A DNA stretch of 49,780 nt from a virus, in IMG/VR virus record IMGVR_UViG_3300008448_000136, positions 1 through 49,780 of that record. The stretch is one strand, 5' to 3'. Each line of letters opens with the position of its first letter. Position 1 is the stretch's first letter. The notes beneath the pieces are model-generated. The model searched no databases, was not told where the DNA came from, and saw only the letters and a program-made list of their open reading frames with translations. This document shows, in pieces, positions 7,820 through 19,000 of this stretch. The position numbers were made by a program, and so were the translations under genes.

Positions 7820-10800
7820 ATGCCTAGCCCATTAGATTACGGTAGTACAGAAGCCTTCAGAAAACGACTTCTAACAAGAAATCTGAGATCATACAAGTTG
7901 GCCCCATACGTCGACCCAAATCAGGTTGCTTACCCAACAGTACTGACTGACCAAGCGGTTGTAGACAGTCAACCAGACCCATCGGGTTATGGATTGGTTG
8001 TCTTCAATGACAGAATGGCTAGATTCAATGTTTATTCTCCAGATACACCATTCGAATATTCCACAGGAACTGTAATTAAGGAATCAGAGTTTGAACCATA
8101 TCCAAACTTCAATTCATCATTTTATGAACCTGTTGACATATTATTCGATAGAGATCCATTAGGTTCCAATGGTCTTTTGAGTTCAGATTCATTCATTGCC
8201 AAGATTGGTGCAACACAACTTAAAAAACTTTTTGAAGAAAGAATTGCGGTAGAAATATACCAACGAACTGTCGGTAGAGCAAACATTGCGGGGGCGGCAA
8301 GTGGTAGTAATCTTTTCGGAGTTCTAACAAACAGAATTCCTCTTATCGAGCCGAATTATCAAATTACCCAACCGGCAAATCCTTTATTGTCGGCAGTAGA
8401 TTTAGCCGTGAGATTAGCAGGAAGTTATATTCCTTTTTCACCAATTCCAGGTTCTTATTGGGACACAGAAATAAGACTTGGACAACCAACAACAATACAA
8501 CAAATTGAGAAAGCTTTTTCTTTTGTCACTCAATCAGGTATAGGAAAATTCTTTGCCAGATTACTTGGATCTGCGGATTCGGGTTCTCAAAAGTTCTTAA
8601 GTAACACAGGTCCTGGTCAAAAAAGTGTTCTGTTCAAGAACATTGACATGAACAGGTTCAAACCTGATTATGACAGAAACTTCTTCGATAGATTGGGAGG
8701 TGCAATTGTTGGAGGTCAAGCAAATAGTTCAAACTATTACGTTGGATCTAGAACCTCGGATCCATCTATGGTGTTTTCACCAATTGGTGATTTACCAACA
8801 GACCACTTTGGAAGACCTATACAATCCCCTGTTTATGGCCCATCTGAGTTAGCTCAACTATATGAAGGAGTTGAACAGTCACCAGGTTTAGGTCCTGCGG
8901 GAGTGCCATATGTAGATGGTGGTGGTATAGAAGGTGGAATGACTTGGGTGTCACCAAAATACAAAAGGAATGCTGGAAAATACGTAGGTCCTGGTGGTAA
9001 GGAAATGGGAGAAGATCCTGATTTTGACCCCTCTACTTATGACGACTCAAACTCGACAAGATTCAGATTCAGAACAGGATCTATCTTGGACGAAACACAG
9101 AGAATTGTAGAAAGTCAGCCAGCGGGTGCAAAAAGATTTGAACATGTAGGAAATGCCATAGATCAAGTAAGTAAAGTATTCAGTGATGGATACAAAGAAA
9201 TGACGAAAGGTTCGAGAGTAATTTCGTATGTAGGTGAAATTGGAAATGAGGTAGGTGCAGAATATTGTAGGGTCTTTACCAAAGATACTCCATTCCTACA
9301 GTATAACGATTTACAGAAGACTGATGGTATGACAACTGAGGGACGTAGATTCTCTTATTCGGTGTTCGATAAAACATACAACCTGAACATTGCTCCAAAC
9401 AGAAGAAACGGGGGACAAGACTCAAGTAATCTTATTGGTGGTGCTAATGGGGCCTATGCAAAGAAATATATGTTCTCGATTGAGAACTTGGCGTGGAGAA
9501 CATCGAAAATGTTCGAAGATCTTGCGGATTGTGAGAAAGGGCCTAATGGAGGTAGAGTAATGTGGTTCCCTCCTTATGGTTTAACTGTTAATGAAAATGT
9601 AAGTACAGGTTGGAACACATCTGAGTTCTTAGGAAGACCTGAACCAATTTACACCTATAAATCGACACAAAGAACAGGTACACTCTCGTGGAAGATTATT
9701 GTTGACCACCCATCAGTTCTTAACGTTATCGTTAACAAAGTATTAAAAGATCAGACGAAGAAGAACATCATTGATGGGTTAATCAATTCATTCATGGCGG
9801 GATGTACAAAGTACGACCTTTATGAACTCGCTAAAAAATATGCAACAATCAATAGATCGGATTTGTATGAGATACAAAGGATGTTGACAAATCCTACTGT
9901 TACCAAAGAAGAAATATTAGAGGCAAATGCTCAATTGAACGTAGGTATACCGGCACCCACAAATAAAACCAATCCTTCACCTGAACAAAAAGACACCACA
10001 CCAAGTTTAGATCAATACAAAAACTCCGCAGTGTATTTTGAAAATGATATCCCTAAAAAAGGGGCTGTTGGAAGTTATGGTGGTTATTATACAACTTATG
10101 TTTCTCCAACAAACCAAGCAACATACACAAAAAACGCTACCGGTCCGAACGGAAAAAAAGATACAAGTGCTACCCAACAAGTACAAAACATGTTTAGTAG
10201 CGGGGTTATTGAAAGCTTCAAAAAATTGAATAATACCTCAACATTCTACAATGAACTCAAGAAGATATTAGATGATGGTTATAGTGTTGTAATAGATATT
10301 GAAGGAGGAGCGTCTGCACCTGCAACAGCCAATTATAACAACGAATTAGGACAAAGACGAGGTCAATCCTTGGTTGAGTATTACAAAGAGACGGATCTTA
10401 AGAAATACATTACAGATAAAAAAACATTAACATTTAACATCAGATCAGTAGGTGAGCAAGGAACAACAGATGCTGGAGGTGCACCACAAGCGGGTGTGAC
10501 TAACGTTCAAACTTTGGGTACAAATCAAATCAATTGTACAAGTGGTAAGGGTGACGTTGGTGATAAAGATATCTATACAAGGAACGCAATGGCTTGTAGA
10601 AGGGCCAAGATAACAAACATAAGAGTAGTTCCTAAACCTTCAGATCCACAACAAAACATCACAACAACCCAAACTATATCTGCGGCGGTGCCAGCGGGAC
10701 AAGCTCCACAGGCAATCCAAGGATCGTCACAAACAAATGTACAGGGACCTGTAGAGACAGTTACCGAGGTTCAACGAGATAATATAACGAAGAGAGTGTT

Positions 10801-12709
10801 AAGGAAATTCTTAACAGAGTGTGATTACTTTGAGGTTATCAAAGAAGAGACACCCATGGTTTATGATAACCTGAAAGACAAATTACAATTCTTTGATCCT
10901 GCGTTCCACTCGATGACACCTGAAGGACTTAACTCAAGATTGACGTTTTTACAACAATGTATGAGACCAGGGGAATCAATTCCTACGATCAAAGAAGTTA
11001 ATGGTCAAACAACGATACAGTACGACCAAGCGATGAATACAGCTTTTGGGGCACCCCCAATCCTCATATTGAGAGTTGGTGATTTTTACAATATTAAAAT
11101 TGCACCAACAAGTCTAGGAATCACGTACGAGCCTCTATTAGATATAAATCCTGAAGGTATTGGAGTTCAACCTATGATTGCTAACATTACCTTAGGATTC
11201 AACTTCTTAGGTGGTGCTGGATTAAAAGAACCTGTTGACAAACTACAAAACGCCCTTTCATTCAATTACTACGCAAATACAGAGATTTACGACGAAAGAG
11301 CAGATGCTACCGATATAGAAAGTGCTCAAGCCCTTGACGCTGAGTTTATTAAATCAGTACAGGCTAATGAGACGTTGAATAACCTTAATGCGGTTAACAG
11401 TAATGATGCTTATAACGGAAAAGGTAATAGTGAAACTATTGGTGTAATAACAAGGAGAGCAATAAACGATTCACAATTAGATACAGGAGATATCAATTAC
11501 AAAGATATTATGAATGTGCTTTTGGATTCATCTCAAACATTCTTTACAAACACAATCAATCAGTCTAAGACTATTGTAAGTCAATATGGTGGAGTTATGT
11601 TACAACAATGGGGATATCAGAGGTATTATATGGAGGGACTTATCAATTCGGATGGAGTTACTGCTAATAACTTAATTGGTAAATCTCAGAATATTGAGAA
11701 GAGGATGAATAAGTTTTTCACTGATTATGAAACAAGTATTAATAATGGGTCCAATGGTTTTATAAATTACTTAGAAAGTACGAACTTTAACTTCTCTAAT
11801 AAATTGATAAGGGTTGTTAAGAAAAATTTTGCTTCTTATATCAACGAAAGAAGATCAAATTATTACAACTCTATCACTAAGATAATACAAGAGACAACAC
11901 AACAACAATTGAATCTCACTGCTATTCTGAACAGACTGAATGTTTTATATCAGGACAGTGGTACGTTCCTATATGATGGTTATGCTCTCCAAAACGGAAC
12001 AATAAAAATGTATCAATGTGCCTCTACTACAGAAGTTGACCCATCAAGTCAGAACCCACCAAACACAAATACCTACATAGAAATGCAAAACGACATAACA
12101 AAAGTCGCAGTTGCTCTAAAAAGTTTCAATGAAAAAATTGCAACGGATTATTCTTACAACATAACAGCAGGATCAATCAAAGGTAGTGTAATTAAAAACG
12201 GATTAAATAATCAAGGAGGATTAGAAACCAATGTATTCGAAGCACTTACAAACCCACAAAATCCTGTAGGATCAGGATTCTTTTGGAATGAGAATGGTGT
12301 TACAAACAAAATAGGTTACATGATTATGAATAATGTGATTCTTGATGATAAGGAATACCAAAACTTCAGATCAAAAATCTTGAACGACATTGTAAACAAA
12401 GCAGAGCTTAAAGGGGACGGTAATCAAGAAATTGCTAGAGTTTTTGACGACTATTGGAAGGATAAAATAAAACCTTTATATCAAGCAGAAACAAAGGCAA
12501 CACAGACGTTGATTGAAAAATTCGAAAAAGAAAAAGTAGCTGACTTTATGAAGTTTACGCCTTATACTAAGAATAAACCAAGGAAGTTCGTGTTCACACA
12601 ATTGACATCTCCTACAGAAAACCAAAAAAATTCTATTAAGAACTTAGGGAAGACTGTCAATACAAATACAAGTAATAAAACTTGGAACGACAAAGTTAAA
12701 TTTAACTAA
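7820..12709 (+). CDS. Large baseplate/tail structural protein with an OmpA-like domain
   Basis: A 1629-residue protein without signal peptide. Residues about 560-700 contain a virion-type segment (PEPIYTYKSTQRTGTLSWK, followed by IIVDHPSVLNVIVNKVLKD) that resembles phage tail/baseplate proteins. Residues about 791-885 match the OmpA C-terminal fold: VVIDIEGGASAPATANYNNE, then LGQRRGQSLVEYY and a closing strand TFNIRSVGEQG. The usual GHTD Asp is replaced (GGAS), as in the Bacteroidetes sub-type with G.AS and LxxRR. That domain binds peptidoglycan in bacteria. The rest is strand-rich, with Ser/Thr/Asn-rich linkers (about 720-790 and 930-980) and a helical C-terminal third. The stop overlaps the next start (TAATG). 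A baseplate or cell-wall contacting role is inferred. Confidence 0.65.
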   Translation: MPSPLDYGSTEAFRKRLLTRNLRSYKLAPYVDPNQVAYPTVLTDQAVVDSQPDPSGYGLVVFNDRMARFNVYSPDTPFEYSTGTVIKESEFEPYPNFNSSFYEPVDILFDRDPLGSNGLLSSDSFIAKIGATQLKKLFEERIAVEIYQRTVGRANIAGAASGSNLFGVLTNRIPLIEPNYQITQPANPLLSAVDLAVRLAGSYIPFSPIPGSYWDTEIRLGQPTTIQQIEKAFSFVTQSGIGKFFARLLGSADSGSQKFLSNTGPGQKSVLFKNIDMNRFKPDYDRNFFDRLGGAIVGGQANSSNYYVGSRTSDPSMVFSPIGDLPTDHFGRPIQSPVYGPSELAQLYEGVEQSPGLGPAGVPYVDGGGIEGGMTWVSPKYKRNAGKYVGPGGKEMGEDPDFDPSTYDDSNSTRFRFRTGSILDETQRIVESQPAGAKRFEHVGNAIDQVSKVFSDGYKEMTKGSRVISYVGEIGNEVGAEYCRVFTKDTPFLQYNDLQKTDGMTTEGRRFSYSVFDKTYNLNIAPNRRNGGQDSSNLIGGANGAYAKKYMFSIENLAWRTSKMFEDLADCEKGPNGGRVMWFPPYGLTVNENVSTGWNTSEFLGRPEPIYTYKSTQRTGTLSWKIIVDHPSVLNVIVNKVLKDQTKKNIIDGLINSFMAGCTKYDLYELAKKYATINRSDLYEIQRMLTNPTVTKEEILEANAQLNVGIPAPTNKTNPSPEQKDTTPSLDQYKNSAVYFENDIPKKGAVGSYGGYYTTYVSPTNQATYTKNATGPNGKKDTSATQQVQNMFSSGVIESFKKLNNTSTFYNELKKILDDGYSVVIDIEGGASAPATANYNNELGQRRGQSLVEYYKETDLKKYITDKKTLTFNIRSVGEQGTTDAGGAPQAGVTNVQTLGTNQINCTSGKGDVGDKDIYTRNAMACRRAKITNIRVVPKPSDPQQNITTTQTISAAVPAGQAPQAIQGSSQTNVQGPVETVTEVQRDNITKRVLRKFLTECDYFEVIKEETPMVYDNLKDKLQFFDPAFHSMTPEGLNSRLTFLQQCMRPGESIPTIKEVNGQTTIQYDQAMNTAFGAPPILILRVGDFYNIKIAPTSLGITYEPLLDINPEGIGVQPMIANITLGFNFLGGAGLKEPVDKLQNALSFNYYANTEIYDERADATDIESAQALDAEFIKSVQANETLNNLNAVNSNDAYNGKGNSETIGVITRRAINDSQLDTGDINYKDIMNVLLDSSQTFFTNTINQSKTIVSQYGGVMLQQWGYQRYYMEGLINSDGVTANNLIGKSQNIEKRMNKFFTDYETSINNGSNGFINYLESTNFNFSNKLIRVVKKNFASYINERRSNYYNSITKIIQETTQQQLNLTAILNRLNVLYQDSGTFLYDGYALQNGTIKMYQCASTTEVDPSSQNPPNTNTYIEMQNDITKVAVALKSFNEKIATDYSYNITAGSIKGSVIKNGLNNQGGLETNVFEALTNPQNPVGSGFFWNENGVTNKIGYMIMNNVILDDKEYQNFRSKILNDIVNKAELKGDGNQEIARVFDDYWKDKIKPLYQAETKATQTLIEKFEKEKVADFMKFTPYTKNKPRKFVFTQLTSPTENQKNSIKNLGKTVNTNTSNKTWNDKVKFN

Positions 12710-13032
12710 TGGGAGGGCAGTATTATAATAGGTATCAGGAGTTTCTCATCAATGGTGAGCAAACAGTTGTGCCTTTTGTTACAATACCAAATAAACCATC
12801 AGATAAGGTTCATATCTATAAGGTTAATAGAAGTAGACTTGATAAAGTATCTGAGGAATATTATGGGTCACCATATTTCGGATGGTTAATTCTACAAGCC
12901 AATCCACAGTTTGGTGGGTTAGAACAGAACATTTTTGATGGTGCTTTCTTGGTTGTTCCATACCCATTGATTACTTCACTACAGGATTATAAAGCGGCTT
13001 TGGATAACCATTTCTTATATTATGGCAGGTAA
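12709..13032 (+). CDS. gp53-like baseplate wedge protein (LysM-like)
   Basis: A 107-residue protein whose middle part, SRLDKVSEEYYGSPYFGWLI followed by LQANPQ, is the pattern shared by T4 gp53-family wedge proteins and LysM-like tail proteins (D.ls..yYg....w.il..N), and whose end has VVPYP as in LysM-type repeats. T4 gp53 is 196 residues, so only the core is present. Its start overlaps the previous stop (TAATG) and its last 11 nt overlap the next gene, so the three genes are translationally coupled, which suggests their products are needed together in the baseplate. Confidence 0.7.
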   Translation: MGGQYYNRYQEFLINGEQTVVPFVTIPNKPSDKVHIYKVNRSRLDKVSEEYYGSPYFGWLILQANPQFGGLEQNIFDGAFLVVPYPLITSLQDYKAALDNHFLYYGR

Positions 13033-16000
13033 CAGTATATTCACAGGACAAGACGGAAACATCTATGTTGATTTTGACGTTCAAAACTTTATTGTGGTTG
13101 ATCCTAATAAGATCGTTGATAAGAAGGGAAAAATCCAAGAGAGATCGGTTGCCCAAGAAAATCTTGTTATGTATGCCAATTTGGAAACGAAACTTCTCCC
13201 GAGAACAAAACTTGCGGTAGGACAAACTATACAGGATCAGATTACCACTGTTTCAATAGCGGAAATAAATTTCATGAAGCCTGGTGGTCAGAAGTACCTC
13301 ACAAACGATTATACAAATGAGATTACGGGTCAGGGTATTTTGAACAAGGGTACAACCAATAAATCTTCAGCATCATTCACACCATCGACAGGACAAAAAC
13401 CTTTTGCTAATGTACAAGCTGGTTTACCAACACAAAATCAAAACGATACTGGACTACTTGGTATAACATCTATAAATTGTAAGATAGATACATCATTCGT
13501 TCCACAAGTAACTATTGAGTTAGAGGATGTACAAGGAAGGGCTTTATTTGAAAAAGGTGATTTATCCCCATACGCAGCATTCTTTCAGTTACCGTATCCG
13601 CCATTTTACCTTACACTTAAAGGATTCTATGGGCAGGCCATTAGATATCAACTAAATCTAATATCTTTCAATGCTAGGTTTAATACCTATTCAGGTAACT
13701 ACCAAGTTACTTTACAGTTCTATGGGTACAAATTCAACATTTTGAATGAGATATCAATACAGTCGATACTGGCAGTACCTCACATGTATTCTACACAATA
13801 TACAATAAGTAAACCATTATCTGACAGTACAAAATCAGCATCACTGACACAGATTGAGGAAGGTGGTACCGCAAAAATACACGAAGTCTATAGGGATTAT
13901 AAACAGAAGGGATTGATACCAATGGATTTCCCTGAGTTGGCTGTTGATGAGTTATTGAACAGATTAGAGATGTTTGAAACTAATTTAATGAATTCATGGA
14001 CCAAGGAAGATGTGTCTTCTTTAACAGAAAGTGTGAATTTCAAAAACAGTTTGAATGCCTTTCAAGGTGAAATTCTCACTAACAAAGATTCATGGTTCGA
14101 AGTCAATTGTGATAAAGAAAAGGCGTTGGTGGTTAAGGGAGGGGGAGAGGCTTTATATCCACTGAAAAAGACAGTCAAAGATGGTGCGAATAGTGCTGGT
14201 GAAAGTACAAAACAGAAAGCGGATGCGAGTTTGAAGGCAAAGGTACAGAGTAATAATGACATACTTGCTAGTAATTCTGTTTTTGGATCGGAAGGAGCTA
14301 AGGATAAAAACCTCGAAGTTAAAAGTACTATCACATATGAAAACATGTTTGTTGAAATTGAACCAAATTCAATAGACTTTGTTGCAACTTTCAAAATAAG
14401 AAACAAAACAGATAGAACTCCAACCCCATCTGAAGATGCAAACATAAGGTCTCAGATTGCCACTGAGCTGATTTCTAATATAGAATTGTCTGATCAATCA
14501 CAAGAAAAAAATGACAAGATAAAACTCTATGTTTTCGAAGGTAAAAATAGATTCACGGGGTTAATAAATAAAATGTTAGAAACCCTAAACTCTAAGGCTC
14601 AAGCAGAAGAAGAAAGAATTACTGCTGTTTTGGCAGCAAAACTAGAAGACAAGGCACAAGGTATAGGCTTCAGACCATCAATAAGAAATATTATAACAGT
14701 TCTGATGGCATCTACCGAAGCTTTTATCAGAATTATGGATGATGTCCACAAAAAAGCGTGGGACAAAAGAGATGATCCTGACAGAAAAAAAGCCGTGATG
14801 AAGTTCCCATCTTCAGACATGAAAGACAATGTTCCTGTCGATCCGATGGCACTGATGAATAATTCCATTTATGCTAACTCACAACAACCAATATATCCTT
14901 GGCCACAATACTTCGTTCAGGATGATAAAAATCCTGACAGGTTTGTTATTCAATACCCAGGTGATCGAAGTGTAGTTGATTCTACAAAGGCTTTCGATTA
15001 TTCAAAATGGCCTGAAGTACAATTCGTAGAGGAGTTTGTTAAGGCTTCAACAGAAAAAGGACCACAAGTTCAAGACAACACACAGAAAGATAATGAAGAT
15101 CAGGAGATCAACAGACTAACTCTGAATGGTATTGAATTCCCACAAACTAATATTCCTTACTTTACAAAAGAGGAAGTTAAGTTCTTCTTCGAAATATGGG
15201 AAAGGACATACGTTAACTCACATTATAATAGATTCCAAAGAGGAGGTAACGTAAAGGAGATTTATGAAACAATAGGAAGAAACGAAGCTGACAATATTAT
15301 CACCGCTTTGGGGGTATCGTCGCCATTTTTGATTCAGAAACTCAAAAATTACGGATTCAATTTCCAAAACTTCTTAGGAGTTTTATCTCACATTTCTAAT
15401 CAGGGTACCGGACCATCCATACAAAAATTGATTCGTGATATTTTTGCAACACCATATATCCAAAATGAAGTTGATAGACCATTCGAAATATATGATTCAA
15501 GTACTATAGATGGTGCAAGTTCAACAGTCACAAGAGGATTGACACAAACAGATCTAACTAATTTTAACTCTTTAATTAAAACAAACGTCCAACCAGATTT
15601 TTGTGACACGTATCCATTTACAAGCGCGATTTGGAATCAAACAAATTTAGAAACAAGCGCGAAGGCGGCTCAAGGTCTATTCTATAATACTAAGACAACT
15701 CTTTTTGTTAATGGTGATAAAAAAGTTATTTCCAACTACATTGAAAGTACAACGAAAGAAACGATCAGACCTGTCACAAGTTTTGCCTATAAAAACTTCA
15801 CTCAGCCAGTAGTTCCACAGAACAACTTGAATATATTTTATCAATTCAGAGACAAACCTTCACAGTTTTTGTCAACAGAAGGGTATTGTGTTGGATTAAG
15901 TGGATCAGGATTTGCAACACAGACGACATCAATATTGAATACACCATATTTTGTAAACGCATTACAGAATGGAGTTCAAGAATGGCAGTCAGGTAACAAA

Positions 16001-19000
16001 TACCCATATGTACAAGGAGCATACCTTTTAGTGAATTCTTTACCCTTATCCACATTAAGAGGTACATACAAAAATAAGGGAGAAGTTGAAAGTTTAGACT
16101 ACATAGCTTCTTCGATAAAAAGATTCGGAGGTATACACAAATTACCATATGCGTGGATCCTCAAATTGGGTTCTGTTTATCACAGATATAAAAAATTTGT
16201 TAATGACAATGTTGATATTTTAGATACATGTTGGAAAGATTTTGATTATGTACAAAACTTTGACCCGATAACATTCAGAGAGGATAAAGTTTATAGCCTT
16301 TCTTTTGCTTCTGGTACTACCTCACAAGTCTACTTACAAGGATACTATTATAATCCACCCCTTCCACCACCAGCAATATCTTTAAGTTTTACAAGCCAAA
16401 CTATTCAATCGGGATTTTATCCGAAACTGATCAATGACATGAACGTTTTCTTGAACGGCAAACCATGTTTTTCAACTTACTCAGATGAGGAGATACAATT
16501 ATATGTTGATTCAACAATGAGAGTTGGTAACATAGCGGAATCCAACGTGGATCAAGTTTTCGTTTCGGGTGGTACACCTTTGAACATATTCAGAATGAAC
16601 CCTTGGACAACAACTATCAAGAACACCTCAACTGGTTCATATTACACGTCACCCTCATTCGGAACAATTTATAATCAAGTACCGTATTCAATATTTGACT
16701 CCGTGACAACTCAAGGATCTTATGTTGCAAACAGAAATATTTTGAGTAATCCTGCAATATACAACGGATCAGTAAGATGTTTTTGGGGGGCTTCTAATTA
16801 CGGATATTTTGATGTAACTAGAAATCCGAAACCTAACCCATCAGAATATATTACATTAGTAGAACCTGAAGGTGAGGTTTATCCTATGAGTTTAGGATTT
16901 GGATATTCTAGTATTGAAGACATTTTTGCGGTTTTCAATAAGGAACAACTGGACGTGATGGAGCAGAAGTTCTTGGACTTCAGTAGATCCGTATATGACA
17001 TCAACCCTAAAGTTGGGCCTGGACAACCACAGATAACAATCAATGTTGATACAAATGATCCGAATAGATATTTGAAAAACTTTCAGTTGATGGTGAGAGA
17101 ATTTTTCGAAATCAATGCACCACAGGCTGGACAAAGTACACAGGATTACCTCAAGAGTGCCATCAGTCAACAATTTGGTAACATCATAACAATCCTGAAT
17201 AATTTCATGGAATATGATGTTGTGGTTAAGATGGGTAATCCATCTAACTACAATAGGAAATTGTTCGATAGTTTTAACCCTGACTACGAAACAGGATATG
17301 AGTTTGTTGACAACACAACCTCACAAACAAATACAACCGTCGGATTTAAATTGGTGGACCCGTTCAAGTTTGAAACATACATTCCTGGAACTCTACCAAC
17401 CAGTGGAGGGACAACCACACTCGCCGCATCATACCAAACAAACACTGAAGCATGGAAAGAACTGTTGACACAGATGGGACCATCTACAATCCCAAGAATG
17501 ATACCCACAAGTAACGGTTCTTACATAACGGATTTCTTTGTTGATAATAATATTAGATTCAATAAGAATAACGTACAAATTTGTGCTCCCCTAATTAGGA
17601 TATATGCAACTCAAAAACTTAAGAATCCATCACTCAATGGAGAAAGTTTCAAAAACTTAGTTCAAAACTATTCTGAACAAATGTTGGAGTATCATGAAAA
17701 CGTATTCAATAATTTATTCCAAAATCTTCAGAAAGGTTTACCAAGTGTTTCATATCCTGTTGAGGGTAAGATAACTAGTGCAATCACAGGGGATTTGATC
17801 AAGGCTCAATTATATGAGAACTTCAAAGCAATCAATGACAAATGGATTGCAGGAAACGCCTACAATGAAGAGACACTTCTTCAAGATTTCTTATTTGTTG
17901 ACAGAGCATCTAGGAACGTTGGAGACAGTATATTGGTAGATATTTTTTCAGTTAAGAATAGATTGAGAAACTTAAATGTGGATGCGAGTGTTTACACCAT
18001 GATATCAGGAATATTGGTTGAAAACAATTTCTCTGTAATGCCACTACCGGCATATGTAAACTTCTATAATATTCAGACACCTGATGGAAAAAATCCTGTC
18101 CCTAAGACTGAGAACTCCGCAGATTTTGCGAACAATCTTTGGGGGACATTCTTAAGTGTTGATTATAGAAACTCTCAACCTAAGTTGGTATGTTTCTATT
18201 CTGAGAAACCTTCCAACTATCCCGATTTAGGTAGAAACCAAGACTTCAGATACAAAAACGACGGATTCAATTGTAACAGTGTAACCAGTAACCCACTTAT
18301 CACAAATGATGGAGATAAAACTAACTACGCTTTATCAAACAGATGTGTTGGATTCAATGTTGATATGGGTATCAGAAATCAAAACGTTTTCACATCTTTT
18401 TCTGTATCACAAGATATTGGTAAGGCAACTTCTGAAAGTTTGATTGCCGTAAACAACTTGGCAAACCAAGCCTCAGGTAGGGACGTTGCATCTTCGAATG
18501 TGTCATTACTCAACATATACAATGAGAGAAGTTATGCTTGTAATGTTGTTAGTTTAGGTAACGCATTGATACAACCAACAATGTATTTCTGTTTGAATCA
18601 CGTTCCCATGTTCAATGGGGCATATTTGATTACATCAGTTGAACATACGATTACACCAGGTGTTTTCCAAACATCCTTCACTGGAGTTAGACAACGTGTA
18701 TTTGCAAGTATCAGACCGAATAACTATCTAATAAGTTTGAATAAGAACTTGTTACAAAAGTTGGTAACCACAGACTTGAAAACAGCCACAGTTAAACCTA
18801 ACGTGGGTGATATCAATCAAACAAGTAAGAAAGCCAACGATGCTCAAAACAGTTGCCAAGAATCTGTAACATCAGGAGTTACAAGATACCAAAAGGGTTA
18901 CACTGCAATTGCAGCAAATGAGACTACGGTTACCTTACAATCTTTTGTTAGTGCCCTTAGTACAAATTTACAAAGTTCGTCTTCAGACCAAAAACTTAGA

